From Synechococcus sp. PROS-9-1 (GTDB lineage Bacteria > Cyanobacteriota > Cyanobacteriia > PCC-6307 > Cyanobiaceae), in the NCBI RefSeq assembly GCF_014279775.1, contig NZ_CP047961.1, forward strand, positions 496,001 to 560,000: a stretch of DNA of 64,000 nucleotides, read 5' to 3'. The position numbers and the translations under genes were made by a program. The notes under the pieces were generated by a model, which ran no database searches, was not told where the DNA came from, and saw only the letters and a list, made by a program, of their open reading frames with translations. Shown here in pieces: positions 24,932 through 37,653 of the stretch (its first letter is position 1; each line of letters opens with the position of its first letter).

Positions 24932-26413
24932 CTAAGACCCTGGTGGTCCGTCAAGGTCGAGCATCTCTACATCATCAGGATTCACCCTAAGGAAGTGGTG
25001 GAGCAGAAGAAATCCAACGATGGTCCAGGTCTGATATGTCCGTGATTGCTGGCCCATCCAAGTGCCAGTGGGTCCATCGAAATATTCAGCCCACTGTTGT
25101 CTTGGCAGTTGGTTGAGCTGGCTCCAGTAACAATCCTCCAGCATCGCCTTCATCTGACCCATCAGCAGGATGTCTGCATTGGGGTGACGGCGTTCATGGA
25201 GGAGGATCGAGGCCCCGAAATACCAAAGAAGGCTCGGCCAATGGCCGCCATTGTGGTAACTCCACGGCCAGTTTTTAGGGTCGGATCCGGTCTTGTTTTG
25301 CCACTCCAACGTTTCCATCGGTGGATGGCAAATTCGCATCGGCATCTGAGCCATCAGATGATCGCGGTTGTGAAGTGTGAGCCGAAACAGTGCTCGCTGT
25401 TGTGGTGCTGTGAGAAGTCCGAACAGGCAGCCCAGAGAATTGCCAAGACTGTAAAAACGGAAATCGGGCCGGCCTGTACGGATGTTGCCGATGAGATAGC
25501 CACCGCGGTTCTCGAGCCAGTCCTGCAGCCAATCAGGGATCACTTGGGGCTGCACATTGAATTCGTTTTGGTGCTGATTGTCGCCGTATTGCTCTGTGGG
25601 TCTTCGCCTTAAAACTTGCATCGTCTTACTGGTCACCCAGTAGTGCTTCAGCAGAAACTTGCGGAGGTCGTGAATCCACTGGCGCGTGAGTACCAAACGT
25701 TGGTCGAGCAGGCGACTGTTTTGATTCCGTCGGCCAAGCTCCATGAGCTGAGCGCAGCAACGCAGGGAGGCATACAAGAGCACCTCAACTTCTAGGGGTG
25801 CACCCCATACGTCCATTGGACGATCGATCATGAACGCACAATCCGGCACAAAAAGCACCGGTGTGCCCTCAAACGTGGGGTGAAGCACGAGGTCCAACAA
25901 GAGTTGGACCCCTCGTTGGACTCCAGGGGTGGATCCAAATTGTTCGTCTCCGCTGGCTTTGACGTACATCCAGCAGAGGACTGGCCACCAGAGACTGGCG
26001 TCGACAGAGGTGATTCTTCCGATCGAACGTTGGCCGTAATCGGCAATGAGCTCCCCGTTCTCCTCAACAAAGCTGGTTGGGAACACTCCTCGGGTTTGAT
26101 ACGTGGTGCTCTGGAGGTCGAGGCAGATCTGGAGGAACTGCTTGACGATCTTGAACCTTTTTTGCGTCAACAGGTAGACCATCACTGGCACGTTGTCGCG
26201 CAGGAAGATCTCGCCGTAGTTGAGGGCCTCGTCGGCACTGGGGTGCTGGAGAGCAGCAACGCTGCCCGCAAGGCTGCCCGCAATGGGAATCAGAGTGCGT
26301 TCGAAATGCTCTTTGGCCTTTTGAACGACCTGGTCTTCTTTGGAGCTGGGACGGACCCGCTGGTTCTGTTGGCTGAAGCGTTCGGCCATGGTGCTTTTGC
26401 GACCATTGCTCAA
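24932..26413 (-). CDS. Alkaline/neutral invertase (GH100)
   Basis: A 493-residue protein of GH100 invertase length. Recognisable segments are NYGEIFLRDNVPVMVYLL near the start, the GRITSVDASLWWPVL block with catalytic Asp, and FRFYSLGNSLGCLFGL. The enzyme hydrolyses sucrose to glucose and fructose at neutral to alkaline pH in the cytoplasm. In marine Synechococcus sucrose is a minor compatible solute, so it may control its turnover. It converges on petD; its upstream region overlaps the structured segment at 26515-26694 on the other side of the start. Confidence 0.92.
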   Translation of the reverse strand: MSNGRKSTMAERFSQQNQRVRPSSKEDQVVQKAKEHFERTLIPIAGSLAGSVAALQHPSADEALNYGEIFLRDNVPVMVYLLTQKRFKIVKQFLQICLDLQSTTYQTRGVFPTSFVEENGELIADYGQRSIGRITSVDASLWWPVLCWMYVKASGDEQFGSTPGVQRGVQLLLDLVLHPTFEGTPVLFVPDCAFMIDRPMDVWGAPLEVEVLLYASLRCCAQLMELGRRNQNSRLLDQRLVLTRQWIHDLRKFLLKHYWVTSKTMQVLRRRPTEQYGDNQHQNEFNVQPQVIPDWLQDWLENRGGYLIGNIRTGRPDFRFYSLGNSLGCLFGLLTAPQQRALFRLTLHNRDHLMAQMPMRICHPPMETLEWQNKTGSDPKNWPWSYHNGGHWPSLLWYFGASILLHERRHPNADILLMGQMKAMLEDCYWSQLNQLPRQQWAEYFDGPTGTWMGQQSRTYQTWTIVGFLLLHHFLRVNPDDVEMLDLDGPPGS

Positions 26414-26514
26414 AACTTAGTGATGGACCTTGCTCTGGCCAGTGGAAGCAAGTCTGGAGATGCTCAACCCTTGTTCGTAGTTGCAAAAGGGGAGGTTATT
26501 GGGTTATGGTTTTG

Positions 26515-26694
26515 GACTGCGCAGGGGAGCAATGCTCCGACGCGCAGTCTTAGGGCGGAAAGAGCGAAAGCTTGGAGTGCACTGAGGGTTCTTACGAGGT
26601 TGAGGGAGCAATCCCACGATGTTGTAAGTTTCAAAGGCGGTCGCGAGACCGCAGGCCGACCGTCTCTGAAAGGGGACGCAAAGCCAGAACCTGG
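26515..26694 (+). ncRNA. Structured RNA candidate upstream of the rRNA operon
   Basis: Five hairpins can be drawn on the plus strand. They are 26515-26549 (GACTGCGC/GCGCAGTC with an inner GGAGC-AAT-GCTCC), 26591-26628 (CTTAC/GTAAG with GGG-AGCAAT-CCC inside), 26637-26652 (GCGGTC-GCGA-GACCGC), 26662-26677 (GTCTC-TGAAA-GGGGAC) and 26684-26694. The segment GGGGACGCAAAGCC at 26672-26685 resembles the 3' half of the GEMM (c-di-GMP-I) aptamer, and GGCCGACC 5' of it resembles GGCAAACC. The second GEMM domain is not apparent. The orientation is uncertain: the minus strand would be a 5' leader of the invertase gene. No known family (RNase P, 6S, SRP, tmRNA) is recognised. Confidence 0.4.
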
Positions 26695-27060
26695 ACAATT
26701 GAAAAGTTTAGGAACTGACGCTTTTATCGCGTTTAGTTTGAGTTAAGGCCGGAAGGTTTTAATGAGGACTAAATGATATTGCGATAAAGGTGTGAGGTCC
26801 CGTCAACAAAATTTTAGTTGCAGAGAAGCATTGTGCTTACAACTTGAAGGTTTTCACGAACCGTTGAGTTGTCGGTGTGCGCAATGTGGAGCAACGACCG
26901 GATCTGAGATCCTGGAAAGTCAAAGGAGGAAGAGATTCTAAATTTGCACTCTTGTGAATCCTTCTGTCAGAGGAAGGGGGCGACAACTGCGAGCAGTACG
27001 CCAGTGCTGTGAAGTGGGTGAAGCAAGTCAATCTGAGGTGAGAACCAAAAGGGATTGATC
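26695..27060 (+). other. rRNA operon leader and promoter region
   Basis: There is no protein gene in this stretch ahead of the 16S gene. It should carry the rRNA promoter and 16S leader processing sites. One candidate promoter is TTGAAA near 26699 with TTTATC about 18 nt downstream. Nothing else is firmly identifiable. Confidence 0.5.
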
Positions 27061-28545
<1,485 letters not shown>

Positions 28546-28728
28546 ACAGGGAGACAAACAACGATTTTGATGTCTGAGTTATTTATTCTTAGGCCGAAAT
28601 CCTGTCACCTTAGGTCGATCGGTACCTCAACTTTGAAGCTAAGAGTTCCAGCAATGGATTTCTGCTTAGTGGAGATTTTTAGTTCCTAAACTTTGTCTAG
28701 TTCACAACCCATTAGGGATGAGACTCCT

Positions 28729-28802
<74 letters not shown>

Positions 28803-28811
28803 TTCGGTGTA

Positions 28812-28884
28812 GGGGGTTTAGCTCAGTTGGTAGAGCGCCTGCTTTGCAAGCAGGATGTCAGGAGTTCGAGTCTCCTAACCTCCA
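28812..28884 (+). tRNA. tRNA-Ala (TGC)
   Basis: A 73-nt cloverleaf, GGGGGTTTAGCTCAGTTGG start, anticodon loop TTTGCAA with anticodon TGC, T-arm GAGTTCGAGTCTC. It follows tRNA-Ile in the rRNA spacer. Confidence 0.97.
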
Positions 28885-29302
28885 CTGACTGCAAAGAATC
28901 CCCATCTCCAAAACCTGGAGTATGAACTCGTATGGATTGTGATTTAGATGTGTCCGCTAGATGACCCTAGCTTCTTGTCATTTTAAGGCGTGGAAATTAT
29001 TCCATGATTTGATTGATAGGATGCTGGGCTCGATGCAATGTATTGAGAGATCAATGCATTGTTTTGATGTCTGGCCGAACCTTGACAACTGCATAGTAAG
29101 TCTGGAAAGAATAAAGCATCTTTATGGATGCATCATTCTTGAGTGTTAATTCACGATGGGATGGTGTTAATTCTAAAGCAAGAGCCGAGACTCCAGCATG
29201 TTCTTTCAAATGTGTCGAGCATTTGAGAGTTTGATTTTAATTTCTACTTGTAGAAGTTAGAAGAATCTGTTTCAACGACAGCAAGCGTGTTGGAGATACA
29301 TT
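28885..29302 (+). other. 16S-23S spacer, second half
   Basis: This 418-nt AT-rich stretch lies between tRNA-Ala and 23S. It should contain antitermination (box B/box A) and processing stems; I could not fix these with certainty. A short open frame at 28961-29149 looks like chance. Confidence 0.6.
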
Positions 29303-32166
<2,864 letters not shown>

Positions 32167-32282
32167 AACACTTGGTTCTTGCCTTTAAAAGACTTTATTC
32201 AATCCAGATTGCATCATCAAGACGAAAGTTGAGGTGATGTAGCTATGCAGTTCTCAGGGGTCAAACCTTGGGAATTTTTCTA

Positions 32283-32400
32283 TCCTGGTGTCCATAGCGC
32301 TGTGGAACCACTCCGATCCATCTCGAACTCGGTTGTGAAACGCAGCAGCGGCGACGATATTTGGGGGGTAGCCCCCTGAGAAAATAGCTCGATGCCAGGT
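32283..32400 (+). rRNA. rrf: 5S ribosomal RNA
   Basis: A 118-nt gene beginning TCCTGGTGTCC and ending GATGCCAGGT, whose ends pair. It lies 116 nt after the 23S gene. Confidence 0.95.
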
Positions 32401-32421
32401 AAAAACATTCCAAACGAAGAA

Positions 32422-32450
32422 AGCCATCCCTTGAAGGGGTGGCTTTTTTT
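32422..32450 (+). terminator. Terminator of the rRNA operon
   Basis: AGCCATCCC (32422-32430) pairs with GGGGTGGCT (32436-32444) with one wobble, followed by seven T. It ends the rRNA operon. Confidence 0.92.
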
Positions 32451-32691
32451 GTGATCTTTTTCTTGTTAGTTTGGTTTTGATTGGTGCCAGCACCTGAGAT
32501 GGTTAGACAGAGGTTGCTGAGACGCTTGATTCGTAGTCTTTGGCGCGCCTGTTTGCGTTGGGCGAAGTGCGATTGCGTGGATTGTTTGTGTCGTGACTGA
32601 TTCATATCTTTCTTGTTCTGTTTGCCTGGACCAGGCTTTTGTGATTTGGTTCAATTATTTTCCTCTCTGATTCTGTGATTGGATTGCACTT

Positions 32692-33561
32692 TTACGTCTG
32701 GCAGTGAGAGCACCAGTGAGTGCTGCGTCCTGCCAGTTTGATGCGTTCGATGGCTTCCCCACATCTTGGACATGGTTGTCCTGTTCGCCTATAAACCGCT
32801 GCTTGCCCTCCGTAATTACCATTCACGCCTTCTAGATCTCTGAAGTCACTAAATGTGGTTCCGCCCGCACCAATACTCAGCGATAAGATCTCGATCAGGC
32901 ATTCCCTGAGTTTGTCTAATTGTTTGCGATTCAATTGGCCTGCTGCTGTTTCCGGGCGAATACCCGCAGCAAACAAGCTTTCATCGGCATAGATGTTGCC
33001 CGTGCCAGCCACAATGGACTGATCCAACAATGCTGCTTTGATTGAGCGTGTGGAACCTTTGAATCGCTCTTGTAAGTACTGCGTTTTGAAGTCTTGGCTA
33101 AACGGTTCGGGGCCCAACTTTTTTAAGCCTGTGATGATTGACTCCACGGCAACATCGGCTGGGACCCACCACATTTCCGCGAAACTTCTGAGGTCAACGA
33201 AGCGCAACTCTTGCCCCTTCGCATTCCAAAAACGAACGCGAGTGTGTTTGCAAGGTGGCGTGTCGTTTTCAATCCACTGAAATTGGCCTGTCATGCGTAA
33301 GTGAACTCCCCAATATCCAGCGCTCTCCTCAGGAGGATCTATTCCGGCTGATCCAGGCCGATGGAGTTCTGCGTAGAGGTACTTTCCTCTTCTCGTCCAA
33401 TGGCCAACGCGGCAATTGATGAGTCCTGACTCAAAGCACTCAGTTCCACCAGGACTTGCAATCGCCCTGTCCCGGCACACTTCAAGATCGCTGATCACGA
33501 ATTGATCGAGACGATTCGCTAAACCACGACGAACCGTCTCAACTTCTGGGAGTTCGGGCAA
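32692..33561 (-). CDS. mutM: Formamidopyrimidine-DNA glycosylase
   Basis: A 289-residue protein beginning MPELPEVETVRRGL, with catalytic Pro 2 and Glu 3. The C-terminal zinc finger reads CPRCGEAIERIKLAGRSTHWCSHC. The enzyme removes 8-oxoguanine and other oxidised purines and nicks the abasic site. An insertion or extended loop near residue 70-80 (GSAGIDPPEESAGYW) makes it slightly longer than the E. coli protein. It follows psaE by 5 nt, so the two are co-transcribed; a DNA-repair gene tied to photosystem I is typical of these genomes. Confidence 0.97.
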   Translation of the reverse strand: MPELPEVETVRRGLANRLDQFVISDLEVCRDRAIASPGGTECFESGLINCRVGHWTRRGKYLYAELHRPGSAGIDPPEESAGYWGVHLRMTGQFQWIENDTPPCKHTRVRFWNAKGQELRFVDLRSFAEMWWVPADVAVESIITGLKKLGPEPFSQDFKTQYLQERFKGSTRSIKAALLDQSIVAGTGNIYADESLFAAGIRPETAAGQLNRKQLDKLRECLIEILSLSIGAGGTTFSDFRDLEGVNGNYGGQAAVYRRTGQPCPRCGEAIERIKLAGRSTHWCSHCQT

Positions 33562-33566
33562 CGGCC

Positions 33567-33776
33567 TCAGGCCGGCTCGAGTTCCGCTTGAGCGAAATTA
33601 TTGGTGTTGATTCCGCCTTCTGATCCGGAAATCCCGTTGTAATTCACCTTTTCAAAGCGAACGACCACCGGGTAACGAATGCCAGATGTGTCGATGGACG
33701 CCACCGTGCCGACATCATTGAACCAATAGGACTCAGGGCGCTTAACGCGCACCTTGTCACCGCGGGAAATAGCCAT
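33567..33776 (-). CDS. psaE: Photosystem I reaction centre subunit IV
   Basis: The correct start is the ATG at 33774-33776 ([19 protein letters not shown]), giving 69 residues. The frame is open further upstream, but the extension does not belong to the family. The SH3-like fold with [26 protein letters not shown] is standard PsaE, a stromal photosystem I subunit that assists ferredoxin docking and cyclic electron flow. It is divergent from the HTH gene. Confidence 0.98.
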   Translation of the reverse strand: MAISRGDKVRVKRPESYWFNDVGTVASIDTSGIRYPVVVRFEKVNYNGISGSEGGINTNNFAQAELEPA

Positions 33777-33920
33777 CGCTGCCCAGAAACGTTGATGCAA
33801 CCCGAGCGTATCGCTGCATGGTCTCAAGATGGAGTGAGCGTCACAGAATGTCGTTCGCTTCTTGCAAAGAAACCTGCACCGGCATGGCAGCATCCATGAC
33901 CACCCCTCCAAACACCGTCT

Positions 33921-34958
33921 TTGACGAACCAGAGTCCCGAAGCACCCACGTTCAATCTCGATCTTCCTGATCCTGAACGGGATGACATCAGCACGATGGA
34001 ATTCCTGGCTCGTCTTGAGCAGGCCTGGGATGTGTGCGACAAATTTGATCTACAAACCGAAATTTGGCGTGGTCGCATCCTGAAATCGGTGCGTGATCGA
34101 GAAAAACGCGGCGGTGAAGGACGTGGAGCAGGCTTTTTGCAGTGGCTTCGCGAACGGGAAATCAGTAAGACCAGGGCGTATGGATTGATTCAGCTGGCCG
34201 AATCGGAGCAAGGCTTGGTTGGTGAGGGTTTGCTTGAGCCAGCGAGTGTGAACCAGTTTTCAAAACGGGCTTTTCTTGAGACCGCTTTGGCAGCTCCTGA
34301 AGTGCAGGTGATGATTGCGGAAGCTGCCAACGAGGGGCAGGAAATCACCCGCAAGCAGGTTCGCAGGCTCACGGACGATTTCACCTCTGCAACCAGTCCC
34401 TTGCTTCCGGATGAAATCCGTCAACGGGCGCAAGAGAATTTGCTGCCATCCAAGGTTGTTGCGCCTCTGGTGCGTGAATTGTCAAAGCTTCCAGCGCTCC
34501 AGCAGGAAGACTTCCGCAAGGTGTTACGCGATGAGCCAGAACTCGATCGGATTAAGGACGTCACCCATACGGCGCGATGGATCACCAAAGCCACGGAATC
34601 AGGCGTTGCTGTTCGTGCCTTTCAACAGGGGGAACTGGATCTGGAGAAAGCGATGCAGGAGGCTCAGCGTCTCGATGCTCTGGGCTTGCTCGCCGATGCC
34701 GTAGGGCAGGCTCAGACGCTGGAGGCTGCGGTTCTCAAGCTGCATACCTCTTGGAGGCGGTTAGGTGGTCTGTATGAACGTCTGTGGGTGGAAAGCGGAA
34801 GCAGCACCCCTTATTTACGCGATGTTTTAACAGCGCTACAAACCTTGAGTGGAGCCACGATGCGGGTGTCGCTCGGTGAACTTGCTGGGGGCAAGAGGGT
34901 GAGACTTCAACTTGTTGAGGAGGCTCCTGACCAACTGGAGCCTCCGGAAATCCTCTAG
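33921..34958 (+). CDS. Hypothetical HTH-like protein
   Basis: A 345-residue protein from TTG 33921. Residues around 75-95 ([24 protein letters not shown]) look like the helix-turn-helix of ParB-, KorB- or DUF3102-like DNA-binding proteins, followed by a helical [18 protein letters not shown] segment. The C-terminal half is helical and Leu/Glu-rich. An ATG at 33896 in another frame encodes [14 protein letters not shown] before its own stop, and a one-nucleotide shift would join it to this frame. The true N-terminus may therefore be different. A DNA-binding role is inferred only. Confidence 0.7.
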   Translation: MTNQSPEAPTFNLDLPDPERDDISTMEFLARLEQAWDVCDKFDLQTEIWRGRILKSVRDREKRGGEGRGAGFLQWLREREISKTRAYGLIQLAESEQGLVGEGLLEPASVNQFSKRAFLETALAAPEVQVMIAEAANEGQEITRKQVRRLTDDFTSATSPLLPDEIRQRAQENLLPSKVVAPLVRELSKLPALQQEDFRKVLRDEPELDRIKDVTHTARWITKATESGVAVRAFQQGELDLEKAMQEAQRLDALGLLADAVGQAQTLEAAVLKLHTSWRRLGGLYERLWVESGSSTPYLRDVLTALQTLSGATMRVSLGELAGGKRVRLQLVEEAPDQLEPPEIL

Positions 34959-35008
34959 ATCTGGTGCTCGTTAAGGTGAAGGCGCTATCTGTGGAGTGAG
35001 GGTGAGCT

Positions 35009-36499
35009 TTGGATCCACTCCTTAAAGCTCTCCACAGGCATTACGGCTGGGACTCCTTTCGTTCCGGGCAACGTCCAGTGATCGAAGCCCTGCTCAGCGG
35101 TCGAGATTGTTTAGCAGTGCTGCCAACTGGAGGCGGCAAATCCCTGTGCTTTCAGCTCCCTGCTTTGGTGCGACAAGGGTTGGTCGTGGTGATTTCTCCA
35201 CTCGTCGCTCTGATGGATGATCAGGTGTTGCAACTGCAGCGGCGAGGTATCGCAGCCGCCTGCTTGCACCGCGGGATTCAACCCGAACAACGACGCTTGA
35301 TACAGGAGCAGTTATCCGCTGGCACGTTGCGTCTGCTCTACCTCGCCCCTGAGCGTCTTCAAGGTGAGGCGGCGAGGGCCATGCTCTCTGCGCATGCGAG
35401 GGAAGGCCGGTTGGTGGCTTTGGCCGTGGATGAGGCCCATTGCATCAGCGCTTGGGGGCATGATTTTCGGCCCGACTACAGGCGTCTTGGTCAGCTTCGG
35501 GCCCTGTGTCCTGGTGTCCCGCTCGTTGCCTTGAGTGCAACCGCAGCCCCAAGGGTGCGGGCTGACATTCTCCGTTTGCTTGGGTTATGCAAACCGCTCA
35601 TCCAGGTGTCGTCGGCGCAACGCAGCAACCTCCACTACACGATGCGTCGTCGTCCGAGCGATCCGCTTCCCGATGTCTTAAGTGCCCTGAAGCAGTCACG
35701 GGGTGCCACCTTGATCTATGCCAGGACCCGCCGTTCGGTAGAGCTCTGGGCAGAACGGTTGCAATCCCAAGGCATTCCAGCGATTACCTATCACGCGGGG
35801 CTGGAGGCGGAGCGTCGTGAGGAGGCGCTAAGGCATTTCTTAGAAGCTGATGCGCCGGTGTTGGTGGCCACCGTGGCGTTTGGGATGGGTGTTGACCGCT
35901 CGGATGTGGGGTTGGTGTTGCACTTGGATTTGCCTGCCACCCCGGAGGGGTACCTCCAGGAGTCAGGTCGCGCTGGACGCGATGGCAGACCGGCCCATTG
36001 CCTTGTGCTGTTTTCGCCTGGAGATCGAACCAGCTTGGGCTGGGCGATGCAGTCCACGTTGCGTCGTGCTCCTGAAGCCAAGGCGTCCGACGACGACGTT
36101 TGGCGTGTGGAGTTTTCACAGCAGCAATTGAGGCGGATGGAGGCGGTTGCTGAGGGAGAGATTTGCCGAGAGCAAGCTTTGCTGCTCTCGGTGGGTGAGC
36201 TGACGTCTCCTTGCGGCCGCTGTGATCGTTGTTTGGCTGATCTGCGGGCCAAGGATTGGTCAAATCGCGCCCAAGAATTGCTGGAGGTGATCGATGCCGG
36301 CCAGGGAGCAGACATTCGCAGCCTGACCGAGCGCTTGCGGAAGCTTGATGGCAGCGAAGAGCGTTGGGGTTGGCTTGCGCGCAGACTCGTGCAAGAGGAG
36401 CTCATTCGTGAGAGCAATGACGGCGCCCAACGCTTGTCATTAAGGGATAGCGGCAGACAATTCCTGCATGCCCCTTGGCCCCTGAATTACGCGGCTTGA
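35009..36499 (+). CDS. recQ: ATP-dependent DNA helicase RecQ
   Basis: A 496-residue protein from TTG 35009 with GAGGGTG as ribosome-binding site; an in-frame stop sits just upstream. The helicase core has LPTGGGKS (Walker A near 39-45), DEAH at 141-144 and the C-terminal QESGRAGRDG motif. The zinc-binding region with spaced Cys (CREQALLL ... SPCGRCDRC) follows. It is shorter than E. coli RecQ because an HRDC domain is not evident. Cytoplasmic; unwinds recombination and repair intermediates. Confidence 0.94.
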   Translation: MDPLLKALHRHYGWDSFRSGQRPVIEALLSGRDCLAVLPTGGGKSLCFQLPALVRQGLVVVISPLVALMDDQVLQLQRRGIAAACLHRGIQPEQRRLIQEQLSAGTLRLLYLAPERLQGEAARAMLSAHAREGRLVALAVDEAHCISAWGHDFRPDYRRLGQLRALCPGVPLVALSATAAPRVRADILRLLGLCKPLIQVSSAQRSNLHYTMRRRPSDPLPDVLSALKQSRGATLIYARTRRSVELWAERLQSQGIPAITYHAGLEAERREEALRHFLEADAPVLVATVAFGMGVDRSDVGLVLHLDLPATPEGYLQESGRAGRDGRPAHCLVLFSPGDRTSLGWAMQSTLRRAPEAKASDDDVWRVEFSQQQLRRMEAVAEGEICREQALLLSVGELTSPCGRCDRCLADLRAKDWSNRAQELLEVIDAGQGADIRSLTERLRKLDGSEERWGWLARRLVQEELIRESNDGAQRLSLRDSGRQFLHAPWPLNYAA

Positions 36500-36500
36500 C

Positions 36501-37559
36501 TTAGGCGGTTTTGTTACAGCGATCCTTCACCAGGTCCTTCTCAAAATTGGTCTGCGGGGCAATCCAGCTTTTCCATGCACCATCAGAACCGGTGACATTG
36601 ATTTTGCGTACAGAGCAGTTCACCGCCACGTACAGGGGTTTGCCTTCGTTGTTCAAAGTTGGAGCCACCATGCTGCCGCCCATGGATTGCCAGTTGCTCC
36701 AGTCCACTTGGAGCGGGCCGTAGGTGCGCCATGTCGCTGCTTTGGCCACCACTGCTTTGGCTACCACTGATTTGGTTGGAGTGGTCTTTGCTGGAGCGGC
36801 CTTTCTTGGAGCTGTCTTCGTGACAGCTGGTTTGGCTTGAACTGGTTTGGACTGAACTGGCTTGGCTTGAACCGTCTTGGTTGGTTGGCTGGCCGTTGCA
36901 GTGAGAACGGGTTTTGCTTCTGGCGTGGGGCTGGTTTGCACGGATGTGCTGACCGATTCGGTGGGAAGGGTCTCCCGCAGCATCAACTTGGTTCCAATCG
37001 TCACCTTGTTGGGGTCATTGATGGTGTTGAGATCAATCAGAGAGGCCACGGGAACCTCATAGGCTCGAGCGATCTGGGTGAGGGTCTGACCTCTGGCCAC
37101 GGTGTGGGATGTGGCGTTTGGATTGGCTTTGATCGGCGTTGGCTTGGCCTTCGCTACGGGCTTTGGCTTGGGAAGCACGGCTGATGTGGGCAGCTTCAGC
37201 GTTTGGCCAAGCTCAACATGATCAGCGCTTCGAAGGCTGTTGATCGCGATTAGATCCCTTTCTTTGACGCGATATTGAGCGGCAATGCCACCGAGGGTGT
37301 CTCCTCCTTTAACCGTGTGACGTCCTTGGCCAGCGCTGACAACGCCCCTGGCCCCGCTGGGCAAACGCAACGTTTGCCCAGCTTCTACATGGTTGGAATT
37401 ACGGATTCCATTGGCTCTCATCAAGCGTCCAACCGATACGCCATAGCGATCAGCGAGACCGGAGATGGTGTCTCCTGGTTTGACGGTGATCGATGCCGCG
37501 CCCGCTTGAAGGGGCATCAATGCCGACAGGGTTAGGGCGGCGGCAAAAATGCTTCGCAT
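36501..37559 (-). CDS. LysM-domain protein, probably secreted or periplasmic
   Basis: The start at ATG 37557-37559 gives MRSIFAAALTLSALMPLQAGAA-, a good signal peptide; the longer frame only adds an unlikely prefix. Three LysM domains follow (ITVKPGDTISGLADRYGV, HTVKGGDTLGGIAAQYRV and HTVARGQTLTQIARAYEV), each ending in a GQTLRLP-like or KLMLR-like strand. A Pro/Ala/Lys-rich linker then leads to a C-terminal domain with two Cys (VNCSVRK, KDRCNKTA). LysM modules bind peptidoglycan. It may be a cell-wall or cell-surface factor; the C-terminal domain is not recognised. Confidence 0.9.
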   Translation of the reverse strand: MRSIFAAALTLSALMPLQAGAASITVKPGDTISGLADRYGVSVGRLMRANGIRNSNHVEAGQTLRLPSGARGVVSAGQGRHTVKGGDTLGGIAAQYRVKERDLIAINSLRSADHVELGQTLKLPTSAVLPKPKPVAKAKPTPIKANPNATSHTVARGQTLTQIARAYEVPVASLIDLNTINDPNKVTIGTKLMLRETLPTESVSTSVQTSPTPEAKPVLTATASQPTKTVQAKPVQSKPVQAKPAVTKTAPRKAAPAKTTPTKSVVAKAVVAKAATWRTYGPLQVDWSNWQSMGGSMVAPTLNNEGKPLYVAVNCSVRKINVTGSDGAWKSWIAPQTNFEKDLVKDRCNKTA

Positions 37560-37653
37560 GCTTATTTCTGTGCTGGGCGAAAGATAAGGTGTCTGGCCCA
37601 ACTCGCCAGTCCCTCGCGCGGATTCATTTGATTTGGTTGATTTGGAGCGATGT

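Noticed and set aside
26515-26694. Identification as RNase P RNA, 6S, SRP RNA or tmRNA
   Set aside because: Conserved core sequences of these RNAs, including the tmRNA tag codons, were looked for and not found.
25880-26746. Long plus-strand open frame (288 codons) opposite the invertase gene
   Set aside because: It is mostly the antisense of the strongly supported GH100 gene and enters the structured segment; the amino-acid composition is not protein-like.
28961-29149. 62-codon frame in the 16S-23S spacer
   Set aside because: It lies in the rRNA transcript between tRNA-Ala and 23S, where protein genes are not expected, and its product has no recognisable features.
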